From assembly GCF_014251995.1 (NCBI RefSeq), contig NZ_CP059205.1, positions 124,001 to 188,000 on the forward strand: a stretch of DNA of 64,000 bases, written 5' to 3'. The notes below the pieces were generated by a model. The model did no database searches. It worked only from the letters and a program-made list of their open reading frames with translations, and had not been told where the DNA came from. This stretch comes from Blattabacterium cuenoti. Lineage in GTDB: Bacteria > Bacteroidota > Bacteroidia > Flavobacteriales > Blattabacteriaceae. The position numbers and the translations under genes are program-made. Each line of letters begins with the position of its first letter. Position 1 is the first letter of the stretch. Below are positions 1 to 10,137 of the stretch, piece by piece.

Positions 1-425
1 TTTTGTAAAAAAAGTAGTTGATTTCCAATTATTTCAAATGATTTTTCAAGATGAATATTTAAAGAAGTCTGGAGTTTTTCATTAATATTATATTTTATTT
101 CTTCAATTTTTTTTTCTAAAAATTTAAATAGTTTTTCTTGTTCATTGCAAATGAAATCCAATTTTTTAGATTGGTAATCAACAATGTAAAATTGAATTTT
201 TTTATCAATATAATCTTGAGAATCTTTTATAGACCGTGATAGTATACTTTTGATTCCTGTTAAAGAATTGTCCAAATCTATTTTACCATATTGATACAAT
301 TTTTGAATTTCATTTTTCTGATCTTTAAATTCTTTTCTAAAAAATAATTCCAATTTTCTAAAAAAATATATACATGAAAATATAAAAGCAACAAGGAAAC
401 AAAAACAAATGAAAAGATAATACAT
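1..425 (-). CDS. rmuC: RmuC-family DNA recombination protein, N-terminal part, cut by window edge
   Basis: Reading the minus strand from an ATG at 423-425 gives an open frame of about 141 residues that runs off the left edge. It starts with one hydrophobic membrane segment (residues about 2-22), followed by a lysine- and glutamate-rich coiled coil. Residues about 104-141 (EKKIEEIKYNINEKLQTSL, then HLEKSFEIIGNQL) fit the RmuC pattern that precedes its nuclease-like domain. RmuC is a membrane-anchored protein reported to limit DNA inversions. The catalytic-like domain lies outside the window, so the call rests on the membrane segment, the coiled coil and this one stretch. The initiator tRNA gene lies 45 bp upstream on the same strand. 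Confidence 0.7.
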   Translation of the reverse strand, partial: MYYLFICFCFLVAFIFSCIYFFRKLELFFRKEFKDQKNEIQKLYQYGKIDLDNSLTGIKSILSRSIKDSQDYIDKKIQFYIVDYQSKKLDFICNEQEKLFKFLEKKIEEIKYNINEKLQTSLNIHLEKSFEIIGNQLLFLQ

Positions 426-470
426 GGAAGAAATTATTGATTTTGGGAAAGAAGAAAGAAAAAACAATAA

Positions 471-543
<73 letters not shown>

Positions 544-658
544 TTTATATGGTAAAATCAACAATATAACGTTTTTCATCTAAAAAATCAAATATTAATC
601 AATACACATATAAAAATTGAATATTAATCAACTATTTTTTTAGTTTAAATTTATTTAT

Positions 659-2245
659 CTATCCATTCATTGATACTAAAAATTCTTCATTATTTTGAGT
701 TCTAGACATCCTAGATCTTAAAAATTCCATAGCTTCCACTGGATTCATGTCAGAAAGATGTTTTCTTAAAATCCACATTCTTTGTAATGTATTTTGGTCT
801 AATAAAAGATCGTCTTTTCTTGTGCTAGAAGAAACTAAATCAATAGCTGGATAAATTCGTCTGTTAGCTATTTTCCTATCTAATTGAAGTTCTTTATTTC
901 CTGTTCCCTTAAATTCTTCAAAAATAACTTCATCCATTTTTGATCCAGTATCAATCATAGCTGTAGCAATAATTGATAAAGATCCTCCATTTTCTATATT
1001 TCTAGCAGCTCCAAAAAATCTTTTAGGTCTATGTAATGCATTTGCATCTACCCCTCCTGATAATACTTTTCCAGATGCAGGAGCTACAGTGTTATAGGCA
1101 CGGGCTAAACGTGTGATAGAGTCCAATAATATAATTACATCATGAGAACATTCAACCATTCTTTTTGCTTTTTGCAATACAATATTAGCTACTTTTACAT
1201 GCCTATCTGCTGGTTCATCGAAAGTAGATGCAATAACTTCTCCTTTTACATTTCTTTGCATATCTGTAACTTCTTCTGGACGTTCATCAATTAATAAAAT
1301 AATTAAATAAACTTCAGGATGATTGGCAGCAATAGCGTTTGCTATTTCTTTTAATAAAGTAGTTTTTCCTGTTTTAGGAGGAGCGACTATCATTCCTCTT
1401 TGCCCTTTTCCTATAGGTGTAAAAAGATCCACTATTCTAGTGGATAACGTTGCGTTTTTTTCGGCTAATTTAAATTTTTCGTTTGGAAATAATGGAGTTA
1501 AATGTTCAAATGAATCTCTTCCTCTAACAAAAGAAGGGGATCTTCCATTAACTTCAAGAATTTTAATTAACGGAAAATACTTTTCTCCGTCTTTAGGAGG
1601 ACGAACTTCTCCTCTTATCGTATCTCCTGTCTTCATCCCGAAAAGTCTAATTTGAGATTGAGAAACATAAATATCATCAGGTGATGATAAATAATTAAAA
1701 TCAGAAGATCTTAAAAATCCATAATTTTCTGGCATAATTTCCAATACACCTTCACTGATTATAATTCCTTCGAATTCATATTCAGGAGTACGATACTTAT
1801 TAGAAGAAATTTTTTGAGGAATTACTCCACTACCAACGCCCACGTTACCATGACGATGTGTTGATAAATTGGATTCAGATCTGTCATTTTTTTTCCAATT
1901 AGTAAAATTTTTATATTTTTTTTGAAATTTTGTATTATCTGATAAATTAGAATTAGAATTTTTTGAATGTTCTTGAAAGACTAATTTTTTTTTCCCATTG
2001 TTATTTTTCTTTTCTAAAAACGAATTTTTTAATTCTGATTTTTTTCTAATTTTAAATCCTTTTTTTAAATAATTTTCTTTCCTAAAAGAGGAATTTTGAG
2101 AAACATTTTTATTATTAACAGTAGATATAATTTTCTCTAGGAGTTCATTTTTTCGTAATTGTGTACACTTTTTCAATCCTGAAGAACGAGCAATCTCCTG
2201 TAACTCAAAAAGCTTCTTACTTTTTAACTCAGTAATATCAAACAT
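659..2245 (-). CDS. rho: Transcription termination factor Rho
   Basis: This 528-residue protein is an RNA-dependent hexameric helicase that ends transcription. It has an N-terminal Rho_N domain (residues about 1-45), a long basic Asn/Lys/Ser-rich insert (about 45-150) that makes it longer than the roughly 420 residues of E. coli Rho, an RNA-binding cold-shock-like domain (about 158-235, containing ENYGFLR) and a RecA-like ATPase. The Walker A motif APPKTGKT is at about 289-296, and the Walker B region is [17 protein letters not shown]-terminal inserts of this kind are common in Bacteroidota Rho. It is transcribed divergently from the DUF4293 gene across a 169-bp spacer. Confidence 0.97.
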   Translation of the reverse strand: MFDITELKSKKLFELQEIARSSGLKKCTQLRKNELLEKIISTVNNKNVSQNSSFRKENYLKKGFKIRKKSELKNSFLEKKNNNGKKKLVFQEHSKNSNSNLSDNTKFQKKYKNFTNWKKNDRSESNLSTHRHGNVGVGSGVIPQKISSNKYRTPEYEFEGIIISEGVLEIMPENYGFLRSSDFNYLSSPDDIYVSQSQIRLFGMKTGDTIRGEVRPPKDGEKYFPLIKILEVNGRSPSFVRGRDSFEHLTPLFPNEKFKLAEKNATLSTRIVDLFTPIGKGQRGMIVAPPKTGKTTLLKEIANAIAANHPEVYLIILLIDERPEEVTDMQRNVKGEVIASTFDEPADRHVKVANIVLQKAKRMVECSHDVIILLDSITRLARAYNTVAPASGKVLSGGVDANALHRPKRFFGAARNIENGGSLSIIATAMIDTGSKMDEVIFEEFKGTGNKELQLDRKIANRRIYPAIDLVSSSTRKDDLLLDQNTLQRMWILRKHLSDMNPVEAMEFLRSRMSRTQNNEEFLVSMNG

Positions 2246-2359
2246 AAAGTAATTGGGTTAAATTTATATAATTATGTAATTTGCTTAGTAAACAATATAC
2301 TTTTATTAGTATATATTAGTATAATTTATGATTAGAGATAAATACAATTATACAGAAAA

Positions 2360-2367
2360 TAAATTTG
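2360..2367 (+). promoter_or_regulatory. Bacteroidota-type -7 promoter element for the DUF4293 gene
   Basis: TAAATTTG matches the Bacteroidota housekeeping -7 consensus TAnnTTTG exactly and lies 48 bp before the ATG at 2415. No convincing TTG -33 element is visible at the usual distance. Chance matches are possible in AT-rich DNA, so the call is moderate. Confidence 0.4.
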
Positions 2368-2414
2368 AACTTATAAAATAACAAATTATATAAATTTAAT
2401 AAATTACATGTTAT

Positions 2415-2810
2415 ATGTTATATAGAATACAAACATTATATCTATTTATTTCCGTTTTAATTTATTCAATTTATTTATATTATTTTCATTTCACTACAAT
2501 TAATACAATTAATTATTCAATAATTTTTGTTATTTTATCTTTAATTTTATCTATTTTAAGTCTTCTTTTTTTCAAGAAGAAAAAAATTCAAATATTCATT
2601 AATAAAATAAATTTACTTGTAACTAACATTAATTTAATTCTCATTTTTTATCAATTATTTTTCCAATTAAATCAATTTAATTCTATTCAAAAAAAGCCTT
2701 TTTTTATATTATTATTTATTTGTATTTGTAACATATTAGTTTTATATACAGCTAATAAAAAAATAAAAGAAGATATCATGTTAATTGATTCCATAAATAG
2801 AATACGATAA
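2415..2810 (+). CDS. DUF4293 family membrane protein
   Basis: The 131-residue protein is almost wholly hydrophobic, with about four predicted membrane helices, and starts MLYRIQTLYL. This fits the M-[LI]-x-R-[IV]-Q-T-[LVI]-[YF]-L opening typical of the DUF4293 family, which is largely restricted to Bacteroidota. No function is known. A second ATG at 2408 is out of frame, so the start at 2415 is preferred. In free-living flavobacteria this family often sits next to rho, as here, with the two genes divergent. Its retention in a reduced genome suggests a useful role, but none can be named. Confidence 0.75.
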   Translation: MLYRIQTLYLFISVLIYSIYLYYFHFTTINTINYSIIFVILSLILSILSLLFFKKKKIQIFINKINLLVTNINLILIFYQLFFQLNQFNSIQKKPFFILLFICICNILVLYTANKKIKEDIMLIDSINRIR

Positions 2811-2857
2811 ATTTCTATCGTTTCATGAAACAATCTGGAACTTAAAATTTATTAAAA

Positions 2858-3976
2858 ATGAAAAGATCTCCATTAGTTGAAAAATTTGAAGAATTTAAAA
2901 AAAAATTTCATGAAATTTCAAAATCTATTATTCAACCTAATATTATATCTAATAGGAAAAAATATAAAATATTATTAAATCAATACATTAAATTAGAAGA
3001 AATAGTTTTTTTATACGAGAAATACAACAAAAATATTCTTTTACTTCAAGAAGTAAATTATATACTGAAAAATGATTCAGATACAGAATTAAAAGAATTA
3101 GCTCTTTTAGAAAAAGAGAAAATTTTAGAAACACTTTCTTCTATCGAAAAAAAATCTTACAGTTTTTTATTTTCATTATCTGATGATGGAATGAAAGAGG
3201 AAACAAAAAAAGAAGATCAAAGAAATGCTATTGTTGAACTACGTTCTGGTACAGGAGGAAATGAAGCTTGTCTTTTTGTAGAAGATATATTAAGAATGTA
3301 TGTAATGTATTTTAGAAAATTAAATTGGAAATATAAAATTATACATGCTCAAAAAGGAGGAATAAAAGGATTTAAAGAAATAGTTTTAGATGTTAATAAT
3401 GAAAAAGGAGGTGTCTATGGAAATTTAAAATTTGAATCTGGGGTACATAGAGTTCAAAGAATCCCAAAAACAGAATCTCAAGGAAGAGTACATACATCTG
3501 CTATAACAGTCGCTGTATTTCCCCAAATAAAAGAGGTAGAAGTAAAAATTAATTTTTCTGATATAAAAAAGGATACTTTTAGATCTAGTGGATCCGGAGG
3601 ACAACATGTTAATAAAACAGAATCTGCTGTACGTTTAACTCATAAACCAAGTAAAATAACAGTAGAATGCCAAGAAGAACGGTCGCAACATAAAAATTTT
3701 GAAAAAGCTATGAGTATTTTACGTTCAAAAATTTATCAAATTGAGAAAGAAAAAAAATTAAAGAAAATTTCTTTAAAAAGAAAATCTTTAGTTTCTACAG
3801 GAGATCGATCTGTAAAAATACGAACTTATAATTATCCAAGAAATAGAGTAACGGATCACAGAATTAATAAATCTATTTATAATCTTACAGGATTTATGAA
3901 TGGAGATATTCATGAAATAATTAATCTTTTAAAAGATTTAGAAAAAAAAACGGGATTATCTGATAACATAAGTTAA
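2858..3976 (+). CDS. prfA: Peptide chain release factor 1
   Basis: This 372-residue class I release factor recognises UAA and UAG and triggers peptide release. The catalytic GGQ lies at residues 247-249 within SSGSGGQHVNKTESAVRLTH. The stop-codon tripeptide appears as P-K-T (203-205, in RVQRIPKTESQGRVHTSA), the P-x-T form of RF1 rather than SPF of RF2. The N-terminal helical domain (1-110) is lysine-rich and contains an A9 run, yet the frame is intact. The gene is convergent with accC and the two overlap by 4 bp at their stop codons. Confidence 0.97.
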   Translation: MKRSPLVEKFEEFKKKFHEISKSIIQPNIISNRKKYKILLNQYIKLEEIVFLYEKYNKNILLLQEVNYILKNDSDTELKELALLEKEKILETLSSIEKKSYSFLFSLSDDGMKEETKKEDQRNAIVELRSGTGGNEACLFVEDILRMYVMYFRKLNWKYKIIHAQKGGIKGFKEIVLDVNNEKGGVYGNLKFESGVHRVQRIPKTESQGRVHTSAITVAVFPQIKEVEVKINFSDIKKDTFRSSGSGGQHVNKTESAVRLTHKPSKITVECQEERSQHKNFEKAMSILRSKIYQIEKEKKLKKISLKRKSLVSTGDRSVKIRTYNYPRNRVTDHRINKSIYNLTGFMNGDIHEIINLLKDLEKKTGLSDNIS

Positions 3977-5316
3977 AAATTTTTTTTTTCTAAAAAATTA
4001 GTGTTATAATTTCCTTTTAAAAAATCATTATTTTTCATAATTTTCCTATGAAAAGGAATAGTAGTTTTAATTCCTTCTATTACAAATTCTTCTAAAGAAC
4101 GACGCATTTTTTCAATGGTTGATTTTCTATCTCTTGCTGTAGTAATAACTTTGGCAATCATTGAGTCATAATAATGTGTAACAAAATATCCTGCATAAAT
4201 ATGTGTATCAACGCGGACTCCCTTACCACCTGGTAAATGCATTTGGGTTATTTTTCCAGGAATTGGTTTAAAATGATGATATGGTTCTTCTGCATTAATT
4301 CTACATTCTATCGAATACATTTTTGGATAAAAATTTTTTTTTCTAGAAATTTTTTTCCCATAAGCTAAAAATATTTGTTCTTGAATTAAATCTACTCCAG
4401 TAACTTCTTCGGTTATAGGATGTTCTACTTGTATTCTCGGATTCATTTCCATGAAAAAAAAATTTTTGTTTTGGTCTACCAAAAATTCTATAGTTCCTAT
4501 TCCTTCATAATGAAGAAATTCAACCGCTTTTACTGCTTCATCTCCCATTTTTTTTCTAAGAGATGAATTTAAAAATGGAGATGGTGTTTCCTCTATTAAT
4601 TTTTGATTTCTTCTTTGAATAGAACAATCTCTTTCGGATAAATGATATGCTCCTCCATATTTATCTCCTAGAATTTGGATTTCTATATGTCTTGGATTTA
4701 AGATTAATTTTTCTATATACATATCTTTTTTTCCAAAACATAACCAAGCCTCTTTTTTAGCTTCTTCCCAAGAGTTTTTAAGGCTTTTTTTATCAAAAAC
4801 AGATCTAATTCCTTTTCCCCCTCCTCCAGATACAGCTTTTATAATGATAGGATATCCTATTTTATCTGCAACGTATTCTATCTCTCTATATGAAGAAGCA
4901 TTTGAAAAACAACTAGATCCAGGTAAACAAGAAATTCCAGCTTTTTCCATTGTTTTTTTTGCCGAAATTTTGTTTCCCATCTGAATCATATGACTTGGCC
5001 TTGCACCTATAAATTTAATCCCATGTTTATGACACATAGATGAAAAATATGCGTTTTCAGATAAAAATCCATATCCAGGGTGAATAGCATCTGCATTAGT
5101 AATTTCTGCTGCAGCAATTAAGTTTGGAATATTTAAATATGATTGATATGAAGGAGGAGGCCCTATACATACAGCTTCATCTGCAAAATAAACATGAAGA
5201 CTATATTTATCTACTGTAGAATAAACAGCAACCGTTTTAATTCCCATTTCTTTAGCTGTTCGTATAATTCTTAATGCAATTTCTCCACGATTAGCTATTA
5301 ATATTTTTTTAAACAT
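3973..5316 (-). CDS. accC: Acetyl-CoA carboxylase, biotin carboxylase subunit
   Basis: The 447-residue ATP-grasp enzyme carboxylates the biotin on BCCP in the first half-reaction of malonyl-CoA synthesis. Visible signatures are the N-terminal ILIANRGEIALRIIR, the glycine-rich ATP loop SGGGGKGIRSV, and the metal and substrate segment MEMNPRIQVEHPITEEVTG. Length matches the family. It is the last gene of a minus-strand rpmF-accB-accC unit, 5 bp after accB. The carboxyltransferase beta gene accD lies 44 kb away in the window. No accA is seen. Confidence 0.97.
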   Translation of the reverse strand: MFKKILIANRGEIALRIIRTAKEMGIKTVAVYSTVDKYSLHVYFADEAVCIGPPPSYQSYLNIPNLIAAAEITNADAIHPGYGFLSENAYFSSMCHKHGIKFIGARPSHMIQMGNKISAKKTMEKAGISCLPGSSCFSNASSYREIEYVADKIGYPIIIKAVSGGGGKGIRSVFDKKSLKNSWEEAKKEAWLCFGKKDMYIEKLILNPRHIEIQILGDKYGGAYHLSERDCSIQRRNQKLIEETPSPFLNSSLRKKMGDEAVKAVEFLHYEGIGTIEFLVDQNKNFFFMEMNPRIQVEHPITEEVTGVDLIQEQIFLAYGKKISRKKNFYPKMYSIECRINAEEPYHHFKPIPGKITQMHLPGGKGVRVDTHIYAGYFVTHYYDSMIAKVITTARDRKSTIEKMRRSLEEFVIEGIKTTIPFHRKIMKNNDFLKGNYNTNFLEKKNF

Positions 5317-5321
5317 ATAAA

Positions 5322-5795
5322 TTAGTAATTTGGATCTAAAAGAAATAGGGGTTGATCATAATCAACTGGAGTAGAATCTTCTACAAGAATCTTAATTAAT
5401 TTTCCATTAATTTCTGATTCAATATCATTAAATAATTTCATTGTTTCTATCACACAAACTTTTGTTCCTATTTTTATTTTATCTCCTATTTTAACAAACG
5501 GTTCTTGATCTGGATGAGGTTTTCTATAAAATGTTCCGATCATAGGAGATTTTATTGTTAAGTATTGGACGTTATTATTTTTACTTTCTTTTTCTTTTTT
5601 ATTAGAAAATCTATCAGGAATATCAGAAATAAAAGAGGATTTTTTAGGATAATTACATAAATTTTTATCGTTTTTTTTTATTAAAAATTGTTTATTTTTT
5701 ATGTAAATCTTGATGTTTCCTATTTTAATACTTATTTCACTAATATTTGATTCTGAAACGAATTTAATGATTGACTTAATTTTCTTTAAATCCAT
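5322..5795 (-). CDS. accB: Biotin carboxyl carrier protein of acetyl-CoA carboxylase
   Basis: At 157 residues this is a normal-length BCCP. The C-terminal biotinyl domain (about residues 83-157) opens with SPMIGTFYRKPHPDQEPFV and carries the biotin attachment motif E-T-M-K-L; the lysine is the biotinylated residue (the usual motif is E-A-M-K-M). The first 80 residues are a lysine/asparagine-rich linker after a short N-terminal domain. It carries the carboxyl group between AccC and the carboxyltransferase. It sits 5 bp before accC and 18 bp after rpmF in one transcription direction. Confidence 0.95.
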   Translation of the reverse strand: MDLKKIKSIIKFVSESNISEISIKIGNIKIYIKNKQFLIKKNDKNLCNYPKKSSFISDIPDRFSNKKEKESKNNNVQYLTIKSPMIGTFYRKPHPDQEPFVKIGDKIKIGTKVCVIETMKLFNDIESEINGKLIKILVEDSTPVDYDQPLFLLDPNY

Positions 5796-5813
5796 AATAA
5801 TAAATAAGGATCT

Positions 5814-6005
5814 TTATTCTTCTTTATTTTTACTATATATAATTTTCCCTCTATAATAAAGTTTTTTTCCATGCCAATAAGCGTGATGATATACATGTTT
5901 TTGATTTGTTATAGGACATTCAGTTAATAAAGGTTCTCTAATTTTTAAATGATTTCTTCTTTTATTTTTTCTAGATTTGGATTGTCTTCTTTTAGGATGT
6001 GCCAT
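5814..6005 (-). CDS. rpmF: 50S ribosomal protein L32
   Basis: The 63-residue protein starts [19 protein letters not shown], the classic L32 N-terminus, and continues with [25 protein letters not shown]. An upstream in-frame ATG at 6098 would add 31 hydrophobic residues unlike L32 and would overlap proS, so the start at 6003-6005 is chosen. Of the zinc-binding cysteines of many L32 proteins only one remains visible, which is a common condition in this phylum. It is the first gene of the rpmF-accB-accC unit, linking ribosome and fatty-acid genes as in many bacteria. Confidence 0.93.
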   Translation of the reverse strand: MAHPKRRQSKSRKNKRRNHLKIREPLLTECPITNQKHVYHHAYWHGKKLYYRGKIIYSKNKEE

Positions 6006-6086
6006 AAAATTAGTTTTTTCACTAATAATTTTTAGAATAAAATTAAATGTTTTAATATAAAAAAAATAATTTTCATATATTGTATT

Positions 6087-7559
6087 ATGACAAACCAATT
6101 AACTAAACGAAGTCAGGATTATTCTAAATGGTATAATGAAATAGTTATCAAATCTGGTCTAGCAGAATTTTCTGGAATACGTGGATTTATGATTATAAAG
6201 CCATATGGTTATTCTTTATGGGAAATAATGAAAGAAAAGCTAGACCAAATGTTAAAAAAATCGGGGCATGAAAACGTTTATTTTCCTTTATTAATTCCTA
6301 AATCTATTTTTTCAAAAGAAAAAAAACATACAAAAATTCTTTCCGAAGGATGTGCTGTAGTTACACATTATAAATTAATAAAAAATAAAAAGAAAGAATT
6401 TATTATTGATAAAGAATCAAGATTAGAAGAAGAATTAGTAATTAGACCAACATCCGAAAGTATTATATGGAAAACTTATAAAAATTGGATTCAATCTTAT
6501 AGAGATCTACCCATTTTGTTAAACCAATGGGGAAATGTATTAAGATGGGAAATGCGTACACGTTTGTTTTTAAGAACAAATGAATTCTTATGGCAAGAAG
6601 GACATACTGCCCATTCTACACAAGAAGAAGCTATAGAAGAGGCAGAAAAAATATTAAATATTTATACTAATTTTTCTGAGAAAATATTGGGAATACCTGT
6701 ACTACAGGGAATTAAACCCCACACAGATAAATTTTATGGATCGGAAAAAACATATTGTATAGAAGCTATTATGCAAGATGGAAAATCCTTACAAATTGGA
6801 ACTTCGCATTTTTTAGGACAGAATTTTTCCAAGGCTTTTGATGTTCAATTTACCAATAAAAATGGAAAAAAGGAATATGTTTGGTCAACTTCTTGGGGAG
6901 TTTCTACTAGATTAATAGGAGGATTAATTATGACTCATTCTGATGATAAAGGTTTAATCTTACCTCCAAAAGTAGCTCCAATACAAATTGTTATTATTCC
7001 CATATATCAAAATAAAGAAAAATTTGATATCATAGATGATATGGTTAAAAAAATCGTCAAAATTTTCGAAAAAGAAAAAATACGGGTAAAATACGATAAT
7101 ATAAAAACACTTACTCCTGGATGGAAGTTTCATGAATATGAAATGAAAGGTGTTCCTATACGGATCAATATAGGAGAGGATGAAGTTGAAAATAAAAAAG
7201 TAGAAGTGTTTAGGAGAGATACACGTGAAAAAATGTATCTATCTTGGATAGATTTAAAAAGTTCAATTATTGAATTACTTGATAATATACAAAAAAATAT
7301 TTATAAAAAAGCGTTAGATAGAACTCAAAAATTTCTGATTAAATCGGATTCTTATCAAGATTTTAAAAAAATTATAAATAATCATGGAGGATTTGTTCTT
7401 GCACATTGGGATGGAACAAAAAATACGGTAAAAAAAATTCAAGAAGAAACAGAAGCTACTATACGTTGTATTCCATTTGCTTTTGAAAGAGAAAAAGGAA
7501 AATGTATTTATTCCGGAAAACCTTCTTTTCAAAGAGTGATTTTTTCCAAATCTTATTAA
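6087..7559 (+). CDS. proS: Prolyl-tRNA synthetase, eukaryote/archaea-like type
   Basis: The 490-residue class II synthetase charges tRNA-Pro. It belongs to the shorter eukaryote/archaea-like group without the bacterial editing insertion: it opens [20 protein letters not shown], has motif 2 around RWEMRTR and [10 protein letters not shown], and ends with the C-terminal extension typical of this type (ending [12 protein letters not shown]). This type is usual in Bacteroidota. Its stop codon is directly adjacent to the end of convergent pyrD with no spacer. Confidence 0.96.
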   Translation: MTNQLTKRSQDYSKWYNEIVIKSGLAEFSGIRGFMIIKPYGYSLWEIMKEKLDQMLKKSGHENVYFPLLIPKSIFSKEKKHTKILSEGCAVVTHYKLIKNKKKEFIIDKESRLEEELVIRPTSESIIWKTYKNWIQSYRDLPILLNQWGNVLRWEMRTRLFLRTNEFLWQEGHTAHSTQEEAIEEAEKILNIYTNFSEKILGIPVLQGIKPHTDKFYGSEKTYCIEAIMQDGKSLQIGTSHFLGQNFSKAFDVQFTNKNGKKEYVWSTSWGVSTRLIGGLIMTHSDDKGLILPPKVAPIQIVIIPIYQNKEKFDIIDDMVKKIVKIFEKEKIRVKYDNIKTLTPGWKFHEYEMKGVPIRINIGEDEVENKKVEVFRRDTREKMYLSWIDLKSSIIELLDNIQKNIYKKALDRTQKFLIKSDSYQDFKKIINNHGGFVLAHWDGTKNTVKKIQEETEATIRCIPFAFEREKGKCIYSGKPSFQRVIFSKSY

Positions 7560-8507
7560 TTAAAATTTTTTAAAAATTTTTAATTTTCCTTGAAAATTTC
7601 TAATGGATGAATAATTTTTCTCCCGTAAGAGAAGAATTAATTCTTTTCTTAATCTATCAAAAACTGAAACTCCTTCTTTTATTAATTGTGTCCCAATTTG
7701 AACTGCCGAAGCTCCACATAATATGTGTTCAAAAACATCTTTTCCAGAAGAAATCCCCCCACATCCTATAATAGAAATATCTCTTCTTAGAAAAGAATAA
7801 AATTTACGAATATTGGCTAATGCGAATGGTTTTATAACAGCTCCTCCTATTCCTCCAAATCCATTATTTGGTTGTATTACCGTAGTTTCATTATTTGTGT
7901 CAACAAAAATTCCATTAGGTAAACTATTGATACAAGTAATAAAAGTAATAGGAAATTCATTCAAAATCAATGATATATTTTCTACACTTTTTTCCTTAAA
8001 AAAAGGAGGAAGTTTGATTCCTAAAGGTTTCTTATTAAACTTAAATATTTTTCCCAAAAAATTAGAAATCTTACATAAATCATTTCCTAAAATTTCTTCT
8101 TTAATATTTGGACAAGACAAATTCAATTCTATAGCTGAAATTTTTTTTGATAGATTAGCTTTTTTAATAAGAAAAAAATTTTCTTCCATCGATAATCCGG
8201 ATACAGAAAGAAAAATAGGTTTTTTTATTTCTTGATTTTCTAAAAATTTTAAATAAAAATCTATTCCTAAATTCGGTAATCCCATGGAATTAATACTCCC
8301 CATTTTCCACTCAAAATATCTTGGTTTTTTATTTCCATTTCTAAAATTTCTTGTACAACTTTTTGTAACAACAGCTCCTGAAGAACTTTTCAAAAGATTA
8401 TTTAATTCCTTATCTGTAGTACAAATAGCTCCTGAAGCGTTCATAATACATAATGAAAGATAAATTTCATTTATACAAGAAGAAATATCTATTTTTTTCA
8501 TAATCAC
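7560..8507 (-). CDS. pyrD: Dihydroorotate dehydrogenase, class 1A-like
   Basis: The 315-residue flavoprotein oxidises dihydroorotate to orotate. The active-site loop AIELNLSCPNI carries the catalytic cysteine of class 1 enzymes, and the FMN-binding part NNGFGGIGGAVIKPFALANI closely fits the class 1A pattern, which implies a soluble enzyme using fumarate as acceptor (inferred from the class). The start could be the first Met or the Met at residue 3 (MIMKKID). It lies divergently next to the pyrE-pyrF fusion that performs the next two steps, across a 63-bp spacer. Confidence 0.93.
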   Translation of the reverse strand: MIMKKIDISSCINEIYLSLCIMNASGAICTTDKELNNLLKSSSGAVVTKSCTRNFRNGNKKPRYFEWKMGSINSMGLPNLGIDFYLKFLENQEIKKPIFLSVSGLSMEENFFLIKKANLSKKISAIELNLSCPNIKEEILGNDLCKISNFLGKIFKFNKKPLGIKLPPFFKEKSVENISLILNEFPITFITCINSLPNGIFVDTNNETTVIQPNNGFGGIGGAVIKPFALANIRKFYSFLRRDISIIGCGGISSGKDVFEHILCGASAVQIGTQLIKEGVSVFDRLRKELILLLREKNYSSIRNFQGKLKIFKKF

Positions 8508-8570
8508 ACATATTAATTATAACAACATCCAAAGTATAAATTTTTTAACTTTATTAAAACAGTTTTTTCT

Positions 8571-9932
8571 ATGAAAGAAAAAGAACAATTCTTTTTGAAA
8601 ATCTACAATTTAGGAATTATAAAATTTGGAAAATTTACTTTAAAAAGCGGTATGAATTCCCCTATATACATAGATTTTCGTCCAATAGCTTCTAGACCTG
8701 ACTTATTAATAAAATTATCAGACTTACTACTTAGTGAAGTATTATCTGATGATAAAATTGAATTAATTTGTGGGGTTCCTTATGCTGCTTTACCTATAGC
8801 TACTGCTTTATCTTTAAGATCAAATATTCCTTTGATTATTAAAAGAAAAGAAAACAAAGGTTACGGAACCAAAAGAATGATTGAAGGAATTTATAAAAAA
8901 GGACAAAATTGTCTTCTTATAGAAGATGTGATTACAAGTGGATATAGTTTATTAAAAACTGCAATAGATTTAGAGAAAGAAGGACTGATCATAAAAGACA
9001 TCATGTCTATTCTTGATAGAGAACAAGGGGGAACAGACAATATAAAAAAAAGAGGATATAATATACAAACTTTATTTCGTATAAGAGATGTTTTAAGCAT
9101 GTTAGAAAGTAAAAATTTTTTAAAAAAAAAAGAAATACATATGATTCAATTTTTTTTGAAAAAAAATAAAGAAAATATTCACAATAAACGTCTTTCTTAT
9201 GAAGAAAAGAAAAAAATAATTTCTCATCCTATAGGAAAAAAACTTATCGATATTACATTAAAGAAAAAAACCAATTTAATAGTTTCAGCTGATTTAGTAT
9301 ACTCTAAAAATATATTAAAACTAGTCAATTTAATTGGAGATATAATTTGTGGATTAAAACTTCATGTAGATATTATTAACGATTTTTCATCTTCATTTAT
9401 AAATTCTCTTAAAAGAATTGCTATAGAAAAACAATTTTTATTATTTGAAGATAGGAAATTATGTGACGTAAGAAATACTAATTATCTACAATTACATTAT
9501 GGAATATATAAAATTTCTTCCTGGGCTGATATTGTTACTGTACATGTACTTTCTGGAAGTGAAAGTATACAGAACTTAGATATTCCATCTAGAATGGGAT
9601 TAATTACAATATCTGAAATGTCTTCTTGCGGAAGGTTATCTGATGATGATTATGTAAGAAAAGCGTTGAATATTTCTTTAAAAAATCCAAAAATTATTGG
9701 AACTGTTGCACAAAGAAAAGTAGATGATAGATTATTATTATTTACACCAGGAATTCATTTTTCTAAAACAAAAAAATTTGGAAATACTTATATTCATCCA
9801 AATCAAGCTTTTGAAAAAAATGGAAGTGATTTCATTATTGTAGGAAAAGCTATTTATCAATCTAAAAATCCAAAGACAGTAGCAGAAGAATATAGAAATG
9901 CAGGATGGAAAGCATATGAGAATAAACTTTGA
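8571..9932 (+). CDS. pyrEF: Bifunctional orotate phosphoribosyltransferase / orotidine-5'-phosphate decarboxylase (UMP synthase)
   Basis: A single 453-residue frame carries two enzymes. Residues about 1-195 are an OPRT: the region KRKENKGYGTKRMIEG is at 91-106 and the PRPP-binding motif LLIEDVITSGYS at 115-126. A charged linker (about 196-225) leads to an OMP decarboxylase (about 228-453). The catalytic set is present as K263 (GLKLHVD) and D294-K296-D299 (FEDRKLCDVRNT). The decarboxylase looks like the eukaryotic type, with SADL, WADIVTVHV and GSDFIIVGKAI segments, and the domain order matches animal UMPS. It completes UMP synthesis after pyrD. It contains an A10 run in the linker but the frame is intact. 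Confidence 0.95.
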   Translation: MKEKEQFFLKIYNLGIIKFGKFTLKSGMNSPIYIDFRPIASRPDLLIKLSDLLLSEVLSDDKIELICGVPYAALPIATALSLRSNIPLIIKRKENKGYGTKRMIEGIYKKGQNCLLIEDVITSGYSLLKTAIDLEKEGLIIKDIMSILDREQGGTDNIKKRGYNIQTLFRIRDVLSMLESKNFLKKKEIHMIQFFLKKNKENIHNKRLSYEEKKKIISHPIGKKLIDITLKKKTNLIVSADLVYSKNILKLVNLIGDIICGLKLHVDIINDFSSSFINSLKRIAIEKQFLLFEDRKLCDVRNTNYLQLHYGIYKISSWADIVTVHVLSGSESIQNLDIPSRMGLITISEMSSCGRLSDDDYVRKALNISLKNPKIIGTVAQRKVDDRLLLFTPGIHFSKTKKFGNTYIHPNQAFEKNGSDFIIVGKAIYQSKNPKTVAEEYRNAGWKAYENKL

Positions 9933-10137
9933 ATAAAAATAAAAATTTTATCGATTCTTAAAAAGAATTAATGATAATGATTACATTTTTTTATTTAATT
10001 TGTGTATGTTATTAAACATTAATATTTTGTTTTCATTAAAATAACAATAAAAAACTTGCTGAAAATAGTATATTCTAAAAATTAGAACTCGTAATTTCGT
10101 AAAAAAAGTAAAAATTCTTTAAGAATCAATTTTGAAT
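9933..10137 (+). other. Intergenic spacer between pyrEF and marC
   Basis: This 205-bp AT-rich spacer has no credible gene. Two short inverted repeats of the same sequence flank it: ATTCTT-AAA-AAGAAT at 9954-9968, shortly after the pyrEF stop, and ATTCTT-T-AAGAAT at 10114-10126, shortly before marC. The first could act as a weak terminator hairpin, though it lacks GC pairs. No perfect TAnnTTTG element is seen on the plus strand. Confidence 0.3.

Noticed and set aside
1323..1655. 110-codon open frame on the plus strand inside rho
   Set aside because: It is the antisense shadow of the conserved Rho ATPase region and resembles nothing.
6006..6098. N-terminal extension of L32 from an upstream ATG
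   Set aside because: It would add a hydrophobic stretch unlike any L32 and overlap the divergent proS start; the family N-terminus MAHPKRR begins at 6005.
7813..8235. 140-codon open frame on the plus strand inside pyrD
   Set aside because: Antisense shadow of a well-supported dihydroorotate dehydrogenase.
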